DNA from: Comamonadaceae bacterium
GTDB lineage: Bacteria > Pseudomonadota > Gammaproteobacteria > Burkholderiales > Burkholderiaceae_C
Length of the DNA: 6,423 nt
Assembly: GCA_947460165.1 (NCBI GenBank)
Contig: CANHKH010000200.1
Span: 1 to 6,423 of the forward strand
Reading direction: 5' to 3'
The translations under genes and the position numbers were made by a program. Below the pieces are notes generated by a model, which worked only from the letters and a program-made list of their open reading frames with translations, did not search any database and had not been told where the DNA came from. Position 1 is the first letter of the stretch. Each line of letters begins with the position of its first letter. Positions 1 through 5,648 of the stretch are shown here, one piece after another.

Positions 1-910
1 AGGGCTGGAACTGGGCCGGTCCCATCCAATTCACGTCGGCACCGATTTGCGGCAGGCGCTGGGCCATCTCGGCGCTTTTGACCACGCGCTCCAGCTCTTC
101 GGCAATGCGCTTGACCACGGGCTCGGGCGTGCCTGCCGGGGCAAACAGGCCAATCCAGCCCACAAAATTGAAGTCGGCCACGCCGGCTTCGGCCAGGGTG
201 GGAATGTCGGGCGCCTGGGAGTTGCGCCCGCCCATGCTGACCACGCCCAAGGCCCGCACCGCGCCAGACTTGACATGCGCGATGCTGGAAGAAATGTCCG
301 GGAACATCACCTGCACGCGGCCGGCAATCACATCCGTCAGGCCCAGCGGGTTGCTTTGGTAGGGCACGCGCAGCATGTCGGCGTCAGCGCGGCGGGAGAA
401 CATCTCGCCCATCATCAGGCTGGAGGTGTTGCCAGCGGCAAAGCTCAGTGTTTTGGGGTTGGCGCGGGCGTAAGCCAGCAATTCAGCGGGGGTGCGGGCG
501 GGCACCGAGGGGTGGACCACCAAAAAGCTCGAAAAAGTGGCCACCATGCCCACGGGCACAAAGTCTTTGACCGGGTCGTAACCGAGCTTGGCCACCAGCC
601 CCGGGTTGGCGCCATGGGTGGAGTTGGTGCCCATCAGCAGGGTCAGGCCATCGGGGGCCGAGCGGGCCACGGCCACGCTGGCAATGGAGCCATTGGCACC
701 CGGGCGGTTTTCCACCACCACGCTTTGCTTGAAAGCCGCCTCCAGGCGCTGGGCCAGCAAGCGGGTGGCGGTGTCTGTGCCGCTGCCCGCGCCAAAGGGC
801 ACGACGATCTTGACGGGGCGGCTGGGGAAAGCCGGCTCCGCGCTCTGGGCCAGCACTGCATTGCCCATCAAGCAGGCGCCAAGCCAGAAAGTCAAATGTG
901 CGAGTTTCAT
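1..910 (-). CDS. Bug/TctC-family tripartite tricarboxylate transporter substrate-binding protein (3' end beyond window)
   Basis: Periplasmic receptor of the Bug family, which binds small carboxylates and hands them to TctAB-type permeases or acts as a sensor. The frame is open from ATG 908-910 to the left edge, giving 303 residues; family members are usually about 320-330, so only roughly the last 20 are missing. Residues 1-21 form a signal peptide with a likely cut after VLA. RPVKIVVPFGAGSGTD (31-46) and VVVENRPGANGS (64-75) are the typical first ligand loop and following strand. APDGLTLLMGT (85-95), TPAELLAYARANP (140-152) and VPYQSNPLGLTDVIAGRVQVMF (182-203) are further family signatures. 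An AAGG-like ribosome site lies about 8 bases before the ATG. The gene begins 30 bases after the stop of the FadR-type regulator, so the two are probably cotranscribed. No TctA or TctB permease gene is visible, and the ligand cannot be told from sequence. Confidence 0.93.
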   Translation of the reverse strand, partial: MKLAHLTFWLGACLMGNAVLAQSAEPAFPSRPVKIVVPFGAGSGTDTATRLLAQRLEAAFKQSVVVENRPGANGSIASVAVARSAPDGLTLLMGTNSTHGANPGLVAKLGYDPVKDFVPVGMVATFSSFLVVHPSVPARTPAELLAYARANPKTLSFAAGNTSSLMMGEMFSRRADADMLRVPYQSNPLGLTDVIAGRVQVMFPDISSSIAHVKSGAVRALGVVSMGGRNSQAPDIPTLAEAGVADFNFVGWIGLFAPAGTPEPVVKRIAEELERVVKSAEMAQRLPQIGADVNWMGPAQFQP

Positions 911-940
911 GGGTTTGACCTTTTGAAAAAAACGGGCCGC

Positions 941-1693
941 TCAACTGGCCGCCAAGGTGGGGGATGACACCAGCGCCAGCCTGCTGTCTTTGTTGCGCTG
1001 CTCCACGGCCTGCACGTAGGCGCCCACATGGCGGCCCATGCGGCGCCAGGCGGCGTCGGCGTCGCGCTGGCCCACAGCGTCCATGACTTTTTGGTGCGCT
1101 TGCACCACCGCCTGCCTCACCTCGGGCGAGTTAAAACCGCGCAAATCGGTGGCCTTGTAGACCACCTGGGCAATGGCCTGAGTGAAAGCGATCAGCAATT
1201 CGTTGTGGCTGGCCTGCACCAGGCTGACATGCCAGTCCAGGTTGGCCTGTAAAAAAGACGGCACGTCGTCGATGCGGTCTGCAATGGCTTGGTGACACTG
1301 GCTCAGCCGCGCCCAGTCCTCGGGCGTGTGGTGCAAGGCGGCCAGGCGGGCCGACTGCGGCTCAATGGCCTCGCGCGCTTGCAGCACCGACTCAAAACGC
1401 ACGCCTTGACCGCGAATAAAAGTGCGAATGGAGCGCTGCACCCGCTCGCTGCGCGGGCGCACCACCTCGGCGCCGCCCTTGCGGCCGGTGCGGGTGAGCA
1501 CCAGGCCGTCGAGCTCCAAAATCAGCAAGGCCTCGCGCACCGTGGCCCGCGACAGGCCCGACTGCTCGGCCAGCGCGCGCTCGCTGGGCAGCGTGCTGCC
1601 CTCGCCCAATTGGCCTTCCAGGATTTGCTCGCGCAAGACCTCGGCCAGCACATCAGCGGCTTTGGGGATGTCGAGGGTGGAGAGGTTCAGCAT
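941..1693 (-). CDS. GntR-family transcriptional regulator, FadR subfamily (FCD domain), copy 1
   Basis: Cytoplasmic DNA-binding regulator of 250 residues, the usual size for the FadR subfamily. Residues 10-78 form the winged helix-turn-helix: LPSERALAEQSGLSRATVRE (35-54) holds the conserved arginines (R39, R49, R53) and TRTGRKGGAEV (67-77) is the wing. Residues about 95-230 are an all-helical FCD effector domain with REAIEPQSARLAAL (107-120). Its likely metal site is H155, H200 and H222, plus N151 where many relatives have Asp. Such proteins usually repress catabolic or uptake genes until an organic acid binds. The start is set by ungapped alignment to the neighbouring paralogue from Met1; no clear ribosome site precedes it, and the leader carries a CCTCC stretch instead. 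It has its own promoter with a FadR-type operator and leads directly into the Bug receptor gene, so autoregulation and control of that receptor are likely. Confidence 0.93.
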   Translation of the reverse strand: MLNLSTLDIPKAADVLAEVLREQILEGQLGEGSTLPSERALAEQSGLSRATVREALLILELDGLVLTRTGRKGGAEVVRPRSERVQRSIRTFIRGQGVRFESVLQAREAIEPQSARLAALHHTPEDWARLSQCHQAIADRIDDVPSFLQANLDWHVSLVQASHNELLIAFTQAIAQVVYKATDLRGFNSPEVRQAVVQAHQKVMDAVGQRDADAAWRRMGRHVGAYVQAVEQRNKDSRLALVSSPTLAAS

Positions 1694-1741
1694 GGGGCCA
1701 GGGAGGGTCTGGCCGCCATCTTATTTGGCCGAACATGCATT

Positions 1742-1752
1742 TGGTCAGACCA
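1742..1752. promoter_or_regulatory. FadR/GntR-type operator, perfect palindrome TGGTCAGACCA
   Basis: The 11 bases TGGTC-A-GACCA are a perfect inverted repeat and match the FadR-subfamily operator pattern TNGTNNNACNA at all six fixed positions. The site lies 49 bases upstream of the copy-1 regulator start and immediately downstream of the -10-like TATAAA on the minus strand, where a bound repressor would block initiation. A degenerate relative begins 16 bases away: ATTTGGCC at 1723-1730 against ATTTGGTC at 1739-1746. The site and its position are seen directly; binding by the adjacent regulator is inferred. Confidence 0.7.
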
Positions 1753-1784
1753 TTTATAAGGATTTTCCCTGATGCAGCTGTCAA
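1753..1784 (-). promoter_or_regulatory. Sigma-70-type promoter of the regulator/Bug receptor unit
   Basis: On the minus strand a consensus TTGACA (-35) sits at 1779-1784 and TTATAAA at 1753-1759 supplies the -10 element. The spacing is 19-20 bases depending on the hexamer chosen, longer than the ideal 17, so the promoter may be weak or need help. Transcription would begin over the TGGTCAGACCA palindrome and run into the regulator gene at 1693. Confidence 0.5.
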
Positions 1785-1800
1785 TGAAACATGACAAACA

Positions 1801-1814
1801 GGCAAAACCTTGCC
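1801..1814 (-). terminator. Possible weak terminator after the copy-2 regulator
   Basis: GGCAA-AACC-TTGCC forms a short hairpin with a 5-bp stem and 4-base loop. Read on the minus strand it is followed by TGTTTGTCATGTTT, which is T-rich but interrupted. It lies between the stop of the upstream regulator (1896) and the promoter of the downstream one (1784), where a terminator would be expected. The stem is short, so read-through is plausible. Confidence 0.3.
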
Positions 1815-1849
1815 GTGAAGAAACCCTGGCGAGCCGCACTGAGGCGTGA

Positions 1850-1863
1850 TTCAGGGTTCAGGG
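1850..1863. repeat. Two tandem copies of TTCAGGG
   Basis: A perfect head-to-tail duplication of a 7-base unit lies in the spacer between the two regulator genes. It is short enough to be chance; no function is assigned. Confidence 0.35.
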
Positions 1864-1873
1864 TCCAAGGGAA

Positions 1874-1887
1874 AGCACAGGTGTGCT
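1874..1887. repeat. Palindrome AGCACA-GG-TGTGCT
   Basis: Six-base perfect arms around a 2-base centre, starting 8 bases downstream of the copy-2 regulator stop codon on the minus strand and followed there by TTCCCTT. It could be a small operator or part of a 3' RNA structure. The tight loop and poor T-run make it a weak terminator candidate. Confidence 0.35.
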
Positions 1888-1895
1888 GACCGCGA

Positions 1896-2615
1896 TCAGT
1901 CCGCCTGGGCAGCACCCACGGTGTGGGCTCGGTCCACGTAGGCGCCCACATGGCGGGACATGCGGCGCCAGGCGGCGTCGGCGTCGCGGGCACGGATGGC
2001 GTCCATCACGGATTGATGGGCTTGGGCCACGGTGCGGCGAATCTCAGGCGGGCTGAAGCCCTGCAGGTCGGAGGCCAAAAACACGGTTTGGGCAAAAGCC
2101 GACACAAAGGCGCTGAGCAACTCGTTGTGCGAGGCCAGCACCACGCCCACATGCCAGTCGAGGTTGGCCCGCAAAAAGGCGGGCACGTCGTCGATGTCCC
2201 TGAGCAGCCGGTCGTGGCTGGCTTGCAAGCTGGCCAAGTCTTCGTCGCTGCGGTGGAGCGCTGCCAAGCGGGCGGCGTGGGGTTCTATGGCCTCGCGCAC
2301 CTGCAGCACCGACTCCAGGCGGATGTTTTGCCCGCGGATAAAAATGCCAATGGAGCGCTCTATGGTGGCCACACTGGGCCGGATGACCTCTGAGCCGCCG
2401 TTGCGGCCTGTGCGCGTGGCAATCAGGCCTTCGACCTCCAAGATGCGCAAGGCTTCGCGCACCGAGGCCCGCGACAGCCCCGCTTGGGCAGACAGGTCGC
2501 GCTCATTGGGCAGCACCGAGCCCACGCGCAGTCGCCCCTCCAATATTTGCTCACGCAAACTGTCGGCCAGCACGTCGGCGGCCTTGGGAACCTGGATGGG
2601 GGAAAGGGAAAGCAT
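1896..2615 (-). CDS. GntR-family transcriptional regulator, FadR subfamily (FCD domain), copy 2
   Basis: A 239-residue paralogue of the adjacent regulator. The two align without gaps from Met1 to about residue 230, with 149 of 230 identical positions by hand count. The winged helix spans residues 10-78, with NERDLSAQAGLSRASVREAL (37-56) and wing TRTGRNGGSEV (67-77). The FCD domain spans about 95-228, with REAIEPHAARLAAL (107-120) and probable metal ligands H155, H200 and H222 plus N151. The recognition helix GLSRASVREAL differs from copy 1 only by Ser for Thr, so the two may bind similar operators. The effector half diverges most at residues 121-140 and 171-183. No clear ribosome site precedes the ATG; the start rests on the alignment. 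It is transcribed divergently from the MFS exporter and may control it; the effector is unknown. Confidence 0.93.
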   Translation of the reverse strand: MLSLSPIQVPKAADVLADSLREQILEGRLRVGSVLPNERDLSAQAGLSRASVREALRILEVEGLIATRTGRNGGSEVIRPSVATIERSIGIFIRGQNIRLESVLQVREAIEPHAARLAALHRSDEDLASLQASHDRLLRDIDDVPAFLRANLDWHVGVVLASHNELLSAFVSAFAQTVFLASDLQGFSPPEIRRTVAQAHQSVMDAIRARDADAAWRRMSRHVGAYVDRAHTVGAAQAD

Positions 2616-2866
2616 GCGAAGAGAACACTGAAGGCGTCATTGTAGAAGAGCGTCAACCAAGACCCGCCCCCAGGCTTGGCCGCCATCTTGTGCTCTCCTG
2701 CCCTGCTGAGCCCATGCACCCGACTGGCCGGCACAAACGGCTAAAGCGCTGGCCCCTAAACTGGGGCCATGCCTTGTCCCAGTCCCTTTTCGTGCCTGCC
2801 CGTTCTGTACAAACCCGCAGGGCTGCAAACGGCCCCACCCTGCCCCGAACACCCAGGCGCTGCCGC
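2616..2866. other. Divergent intergenic region between the copy-2 regulator and the MFS exporter
   Basis: This 251-base region must hold promoters for both divergent genes, but I cannot point to a convincing -35/-10 pair on either strand. It holds a GC-rich inverted repeat (2750-2769) and a 13-mer, TGGCCGCCATCTT (2677-2689), that also occurs upstream of the copy-1 regulator (1710-1722). No TNGTNNNACNA site like the one upstream of copy 1 was found. The plus-strand reading frame of the exporter stays open back to 2690, but the extension is Arg/Pro-rich and unlike a transporter N-terminus. Confidence 0.5.
2750..2769. repeat. Inverted repeat with 7-bp arms, TGGCCCC / GGGGCCA
   Basis: Perfect 7-base arms flank the 6-base centre TAAACT, in the middle of the divergent regulator-exporter spacer. 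No T-run follows on either strand, so it does not look like a terminator. Its place suggests a dimer-binding operator, but it does not resemble the FadR consensus, so another regulator or chance is possible. Confidence 0.45.
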
Positions 2867-4315
2867 ATGAGCGAGCCCTCAGGCAGCTTGATGGCGCTGC
2901 AGGCGCGCCACGGGCCGCGCTACCGCTGGCTGCTGCTGCTCTCGCTGATGGTGGGCACCATGGCGTCCATCATGTCCTCGACCATCATCAACGTGGCCAT
3001 TCCCGACATGAGCTTGCACTTTGCCCTGGGGCAGGAGCGGGCGCAATGGGTGAGCTCGGGCTTCATGGTGGCCATGACGGCCTCCATGCTGACCACGCCC
3101 TGGCTGCTGGCGCGCTACGGCTACCAACGGGTCTACGCCGGCTGCATGCTGCTGCTCTTGGCCGGCGGCGTGGTGGGGGGCTTGGCCAGCGACTTCAACC
3201 TGGTGATTGCCGCGCGCCTGGCCGAGGGCTTGGCCGCCGGCGTGGTGCAGCCGATTCCGGCCATCGTCATCTTGCGTGCCTTTGAGCCGCACCAGCAAGG
3301 CCGGGCCAGCGGTATTTTTGGCATGGGCGTGGTGCTGGCACCCGCTTTGGGCCCCAGCGTGGGCGGGGTCTTGGTCGACTTTTTTGGCTGGCGCTCCATC
3401 TTTTTCATGGTCGTGCCGCTGTGCCTGCTGTCGCTGTGGATGGCCTGGAAATTCGTGCCCGACAGCGCCCCCGGTGGCGCTGCGGCCGCTCGCGGCCAGG
3501 CGCTCGATTGGCGTGGGCTGCTCATAGGCACAGCTGGCACGCTGTGCCTGCTCAATGGCCTGACCGACCTGGGCCAGCACGCGCTGCAAGGCGCCGCTTT
3601 GCTGGCTGCCGCCGCCGCACTTTTTGCCGGCTTTGTGGGGTGGCAGCGGCGCTTGGCCGCCGCAGGGGGCGAGCCGCTGGTGGACCTGAGCTTGTTCCAG
3701 GTGCGCAGCTTTGCCATGGGCTCGGTGGTGGCCTTTATTTACGGCACGGCCTTGTTTGGTTCCACCTACCTGCTGCCGGTGTACATGCAGCTGGGCCTGG
3801 GGCTGTCGGCCTCGCATGTGGGCACCATCTTGCTGCCCGCAGGCCTGGTGCTGGCGCTGACCATTGCCGTGGTCGGCCGCCTGGCCGACCGCCAGCCCAG
3901 CTGGATGCTGGTGAGCGTGGGCCTGGCCTTGCTGGCGGCCTCATTTGCGCTCATGGTCACCGTCACGCTGAGCTCGCCCCTCTTGCTGCTGGTGGCCTGG
4001 GCCATTTTGGGGCGCATTGGCCTGGGCTTTGTGCTGCCCTCGCTCAACCTGGGCGCCATGCGCGCGCTGGACCGCTCGCTCATTGCACAAGGCGCCAGCG
4101 CCATCAATTTTTTGCGCATGCTGGGGGGCGCTGCCGGTGTGAGCTTGTGCGCCATCGTGCTGGAGTGGCGCATTGCCGCGCACGGCGACAGCCTGGCCCA
4201 GGCCGCCACCAGCGCAGCCAGGCTGGCGGCCTTCAATGAGGCGTTTTTGATGCTGGCGGCCATTTGTGCGCTGGCGCTGGGGGCGGCGCTGCAGTTGAAG
4301 GAGCCAGTGAAGTGA
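2867..4315 (+). CDS. MFS transporter, DHA2 family (EmrB/QacA-like, 14 TM), probable drug/metabolite exporter
   Basis: Inner-membrane proton-driven exporter of 482 residues; the hydropathy pattern fits 14 helices (about 20-44, 57-79, 89-109, 110-134, 146-170, 175-195, 216-235, 241-260, 281-303, 314-336, 345-365, 369-391, 410-431, 455-476). The antiporter motif C region is clear: GVVLAPALGPSVGGVLVDFF (154-173) followed by GWRSIFF. Loop 2-3, LLARYGYQRVY (80-90), is a degenerate motif A. SSTIINVAIPDM (37-48) is the TM1 motif, but with Ser37 where many DHA2 proteins carry Asp. The frame is open to 2690; I chose ATG 2867 (MSEPSG), with ATG 2891 (MALQAR) nearly as good, since each has only a weak AGG upstream. 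It is divergent from the copy-2 FadR-type regulator, a usual arrangement for a controlled exporter. No periplasmic adaptor gene (EmrA-like) is adjacent. The substrate is unknown. Confidence 0.92.
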   Translation: MSEPSGSLMALQARHGPRYRWLLLLSLMVGTMASIMSSTIINVAIPDMSLHFALGQERAQWVSSGFMVAMTASMLTTPWLLARYGYQRVYAGCMLLLLAGGVVGGLASDFNLVIAARLAEGLAAGVVQPIPAIVILRAFEPHQQGRASGIFGMGVVLAPALGPSVGGVLVDFFGWRSIFFMVVPLCLLSLWMAWKFVPDSAPGGAAAARGQALDWRGLLIGTAGTLCLLNGLTDLGQHALQGAALLAAAAALFAGFVGWQRRLAAAGGEPLVDLSLFQVRSFAMGSVVAFIYGTALFGSTYLLPVYMQLGLGLSASHVGTILLPAGLVLALTIAVVGRLADRQPSWMLVSVGLALLAASFALMVTVTLSSPLLLLVAWAILGRIGLGFVLPSLNLGAMRALDRSLIAQGASAINFLRMLGGAAGVSLCAIVLEWRIAAHGDSLAQAATSAARLAAFNEAFLMLAAICALALGAALQLKEPVK

Positions 4316-4392
4316 AGGCTTTGCACTCAAGAGTGTGAACACGCGCATCAGCTTCAAGTGCGTGCGGCAAGCTGTGCAATGAATGAGGCGGC

Positions 4393-4452
4393 ATGGACGA
4401 ACAGCAGACCAACTTTTCAATTCCGCGTAGCATGGTGGTCATCGGGGACTGA
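4393..4452 (+). CDS. Possible 19-residue micro-ORF ahead of the terminator
   Basis: ATG GAC GAA CAG starts a frame encoding MDEQQTNFSIPRSMVVIGD, ending with a TGA whose last two bases begin the hairpin at 4451. A TGAGG ribosome-site match lies 4 bases upstream, which is close. I do not recognise the peptide. Frames this short are common by chance, and without conservation data it could equally be non-coding or part of a 3' untranslated region. Confidence 0.15.
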   Translation: MDEQQTNFSIPRSMVVIGD

Positions 4453-4476
4453 AAAAACTTTGCTTCGCGTTTTTTC
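4451..4476. terminator. Probable intrinsic terminator downstream of the MFS gene
   Basis: Arms GAAAAAAC (4451-4458) and GTTTTTTC (4469-4476) are perfectly complementary over 8 bases, with an inner GC-TTC-GC that could extend the hairpin past a TTT bulge. The A-run/T-run layout would act in either direction. It lies 136 bases after the exporter stop and before the protease-like gene, so it most likely insulates the two. The stem is A/T-rich, which weakens the call. Confidence 0.5.
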
Positions 4477-4607
4477 TGGCTGCAGGCGGAATCTGCCCCT
4501 TGAGAGGACCTTGGGATGAGCACTGATTGCACCGCACGCTGAAGATCGAACATGGCTCAAAAGTTCAAAGCCCGCGCAGCGCGCAAACCAAATTTTTAAG
4601 ATTTTTC

Positions 4608-4613
4608 AAAGGA
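4608..4613 (+). promoter_or_regulatory. Ribosome binding site AAAGGA for the protease-like gene
   Basis: AAAGGA ends 6 bases before ATG 4620. This decides the start: the frame stays open back to 4527, but only the 4620 start has a ribosome site and puts a signal peptide at the N-terminus. Confidence 0.75.
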
Positions 4614-4619
4614 CTGGGC

Positions 4620-5648
4620 ATGACTTATAGACTTTTGACTGTTTTGTTCTCGTCTCTCTTAACTGGCACGCTGGCGCTGGCTCAGCCCGCCGGCGGTCTT
4701 GACGCTTCGCCAGCGCAGCGTCAAACCCTGCAGCCCGAGCCGCTGCTGCGGGTGATGCAAGGGGTGGTGGCGGTGCAAAGCCGCAGCGATGCTCAGGCCA
4801 ACACCGCCCGCTCCCTGGGTCAGCGTCGCCTGGGTTCGGGTGTGGTGATCGGCCCAGATTTGGTGCTGACGGTCGGTTACTTGCTGATTGAAGCCGAAAG
4901 CGTGGACTTGATCGACCACCAAGGTCGCCGCATTCCGGGTCACGTGCGGGCCGTGGACTACGCCAGCGGCCTGGGCCTGATCCGCGCCTTGGTACCGCTG
5001 CGCCTGGACTCGGTTCCTCTGGGGGACTCTGACGACCTGCCCACTTCCAGCACCTTGTGGACCTTGGGGCAAAACGAGCCTGAGCCCACGCCTCTGGCTT
5101 TGGTCTCGCGTAAAACGTTTGCTGGCAGTTGGGAATACCTGCTTGAAACCCCTTTGATGACGCTGCCCGCAGTGAACAACTGGAGTGGTGCGGGGCTGTT
5201 TGACACACAAGGGCGCTTGGTGGGCATAGGCTCCTTGCTGGTGCAAAACGTCTATGGAGACAAGCTCCCGCTGCCTGGCAATTTGTTTGTGCCCGTCAAT
5301 TTGCTCAAAGACCCCCTGCCCGACCTGCTGCAAAGCGGCAAGCGCGCTGGCCCGGCCACGCCCTGGCTGGGCATCAGCAGCGAGCCCCTGACCACAGGTG
5401 GTTTGGGCGTGATCAGGGTCACGCCTGACAGCCCTGCGGCGCAGGCGGGCATCGCCGTGGGCGACACCTTGGTCGCCATGCAAGGTCAAATCTTGGAAGA
5501 CTTGCCCAACTTTTACCGCCTGCTGCGCACCCTGGGCCCCGCCGGCAGCCGCCTGACCCTGACGGTGCGCCGCCAAGGCCAGACCCGCGAGGTCGAGTTG
5601 TTCAGCGCAGACCGTGCAGCCGTGCTCAAACGGCCCAGCGGGATTTGA
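4620..5648 (+). CDS. Exported HtrA-like trypsin-fold/PDZ protein, probably catalytically inactive
   Basis: A 342-residue periplasmic protein built like the S1C (HtrA/DegP) family. Residues 1-21 are a signal peptide ending LALA. A trypsin-fold domain spans about 40-235, with GSGVVIGPDLVLTVGYLL (72-89), PLGDSDDL (133-140, as in HtrA) and SGAGLFDTQGRLVGIG (189-204). One PDZ domain spans about 249-327, with carboxylate loop WLGI (249-252) and SPAAQAGIAVGDTLVAMQG (271-289). Aligned to HtrA, the TNNHV histidine falls on Tyr87, the TDLAL aspartate on Gly117, and only the serine of NSGGPL is kept (Ser189, in WSGAGL). If so, it cannot cleave by the classical triad and may act as a chaperone, adaptor or sensor. 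The reading frame is intact and the domains well kept, so it looks like a maintained gene, not debris. It stands alone between the terminator at 4451-4476 and mutS; a link to mismatch repair is not implied. Confidence 0.88.
   Translation: MTYRLLTVLFSSLLTGTLALAQPAGGLDASPAQRQTLQPEPLLRVMQGVVAVQSRSDAQANTARSLGQRRLGSGVVIGPDLVLTVGYLLIEAESVDLIDHQGRRIPGHVRAVDYASGLGLIRALVPLRLDSVPLGDSDDLPTSSTLWTLGQNEPEPTPLALVSRKTFAGSWEYLLETPLMTLPAVNNWSGAGLFDTQGRLVGIGSLLVQNVYGDKLPLPGNLFVPVNLLKDPLPDLLQSGKRAGPATPWLGISSEPLTTGGLGVIRVTPDSPAAQAGIAVGDTLVAMQGQILEDLPNFYRLLRTLGPAGSRLTLTVRRQGQTREVELFSADRAAVLKRPSGI

Larger units (their letters stand above)
4316..4619. other. Intergenic region between exporter and protease-like gene
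   Basis: About 304 bases without a convincing gene. In order it holds a short palindrome CACTCAAGAGTG (4324-4335), an inverted repeat CAGCTT/AAGCTG (4349-4354 and 4369-4374), a possible 19-codon reading frame (4393-4452), a terminator-like hairpin (4451-4476), and an AT-rich stretch just before the protease-like gene (4586-4610). I could not find a confident sigma-70 promoter for the downstream gene, although one is expected after the hairpin. Confidence 0.5.

Noticed and set aside
47..967. Plus-strand 306-codon open frame
   Set aside because: It lies antisense to the Bug receptor gene, is rich in His, Gly and Ala as expected from a GC-rich shadow frame, and has no recognisable domain.
2640..2658. 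TTGACG and TACAAT on the minus strand as a promoter for the copy-2 regulator
   Set aside because: Only 6 bases separate the two hexamers, so they cannot work together; a -35 at proper distance from TACAAT is not seen.
2690..2866. N-terminal extension of the MFS frame by 59 residues
   Set aside because: The extension is basic and Pro/Arg-rich, would remove almost all of the divergent promoter region, and does not resemble an exporter N-terminus.
2879..3817. Minus-strand 312-codon open frame
   Set aside because: It is the shadow of the MFS exporter, whose 14-helix pattern and motifs are clear. The His/Gln-rich translation is typical of antisense of Ala/Leu/Val codons.
4379..4519. 46-codon plus-strand frame starting MNEAAW
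   Set aside because: No ribosome site, it runs through the terminator hairpin, and its composition looks random.
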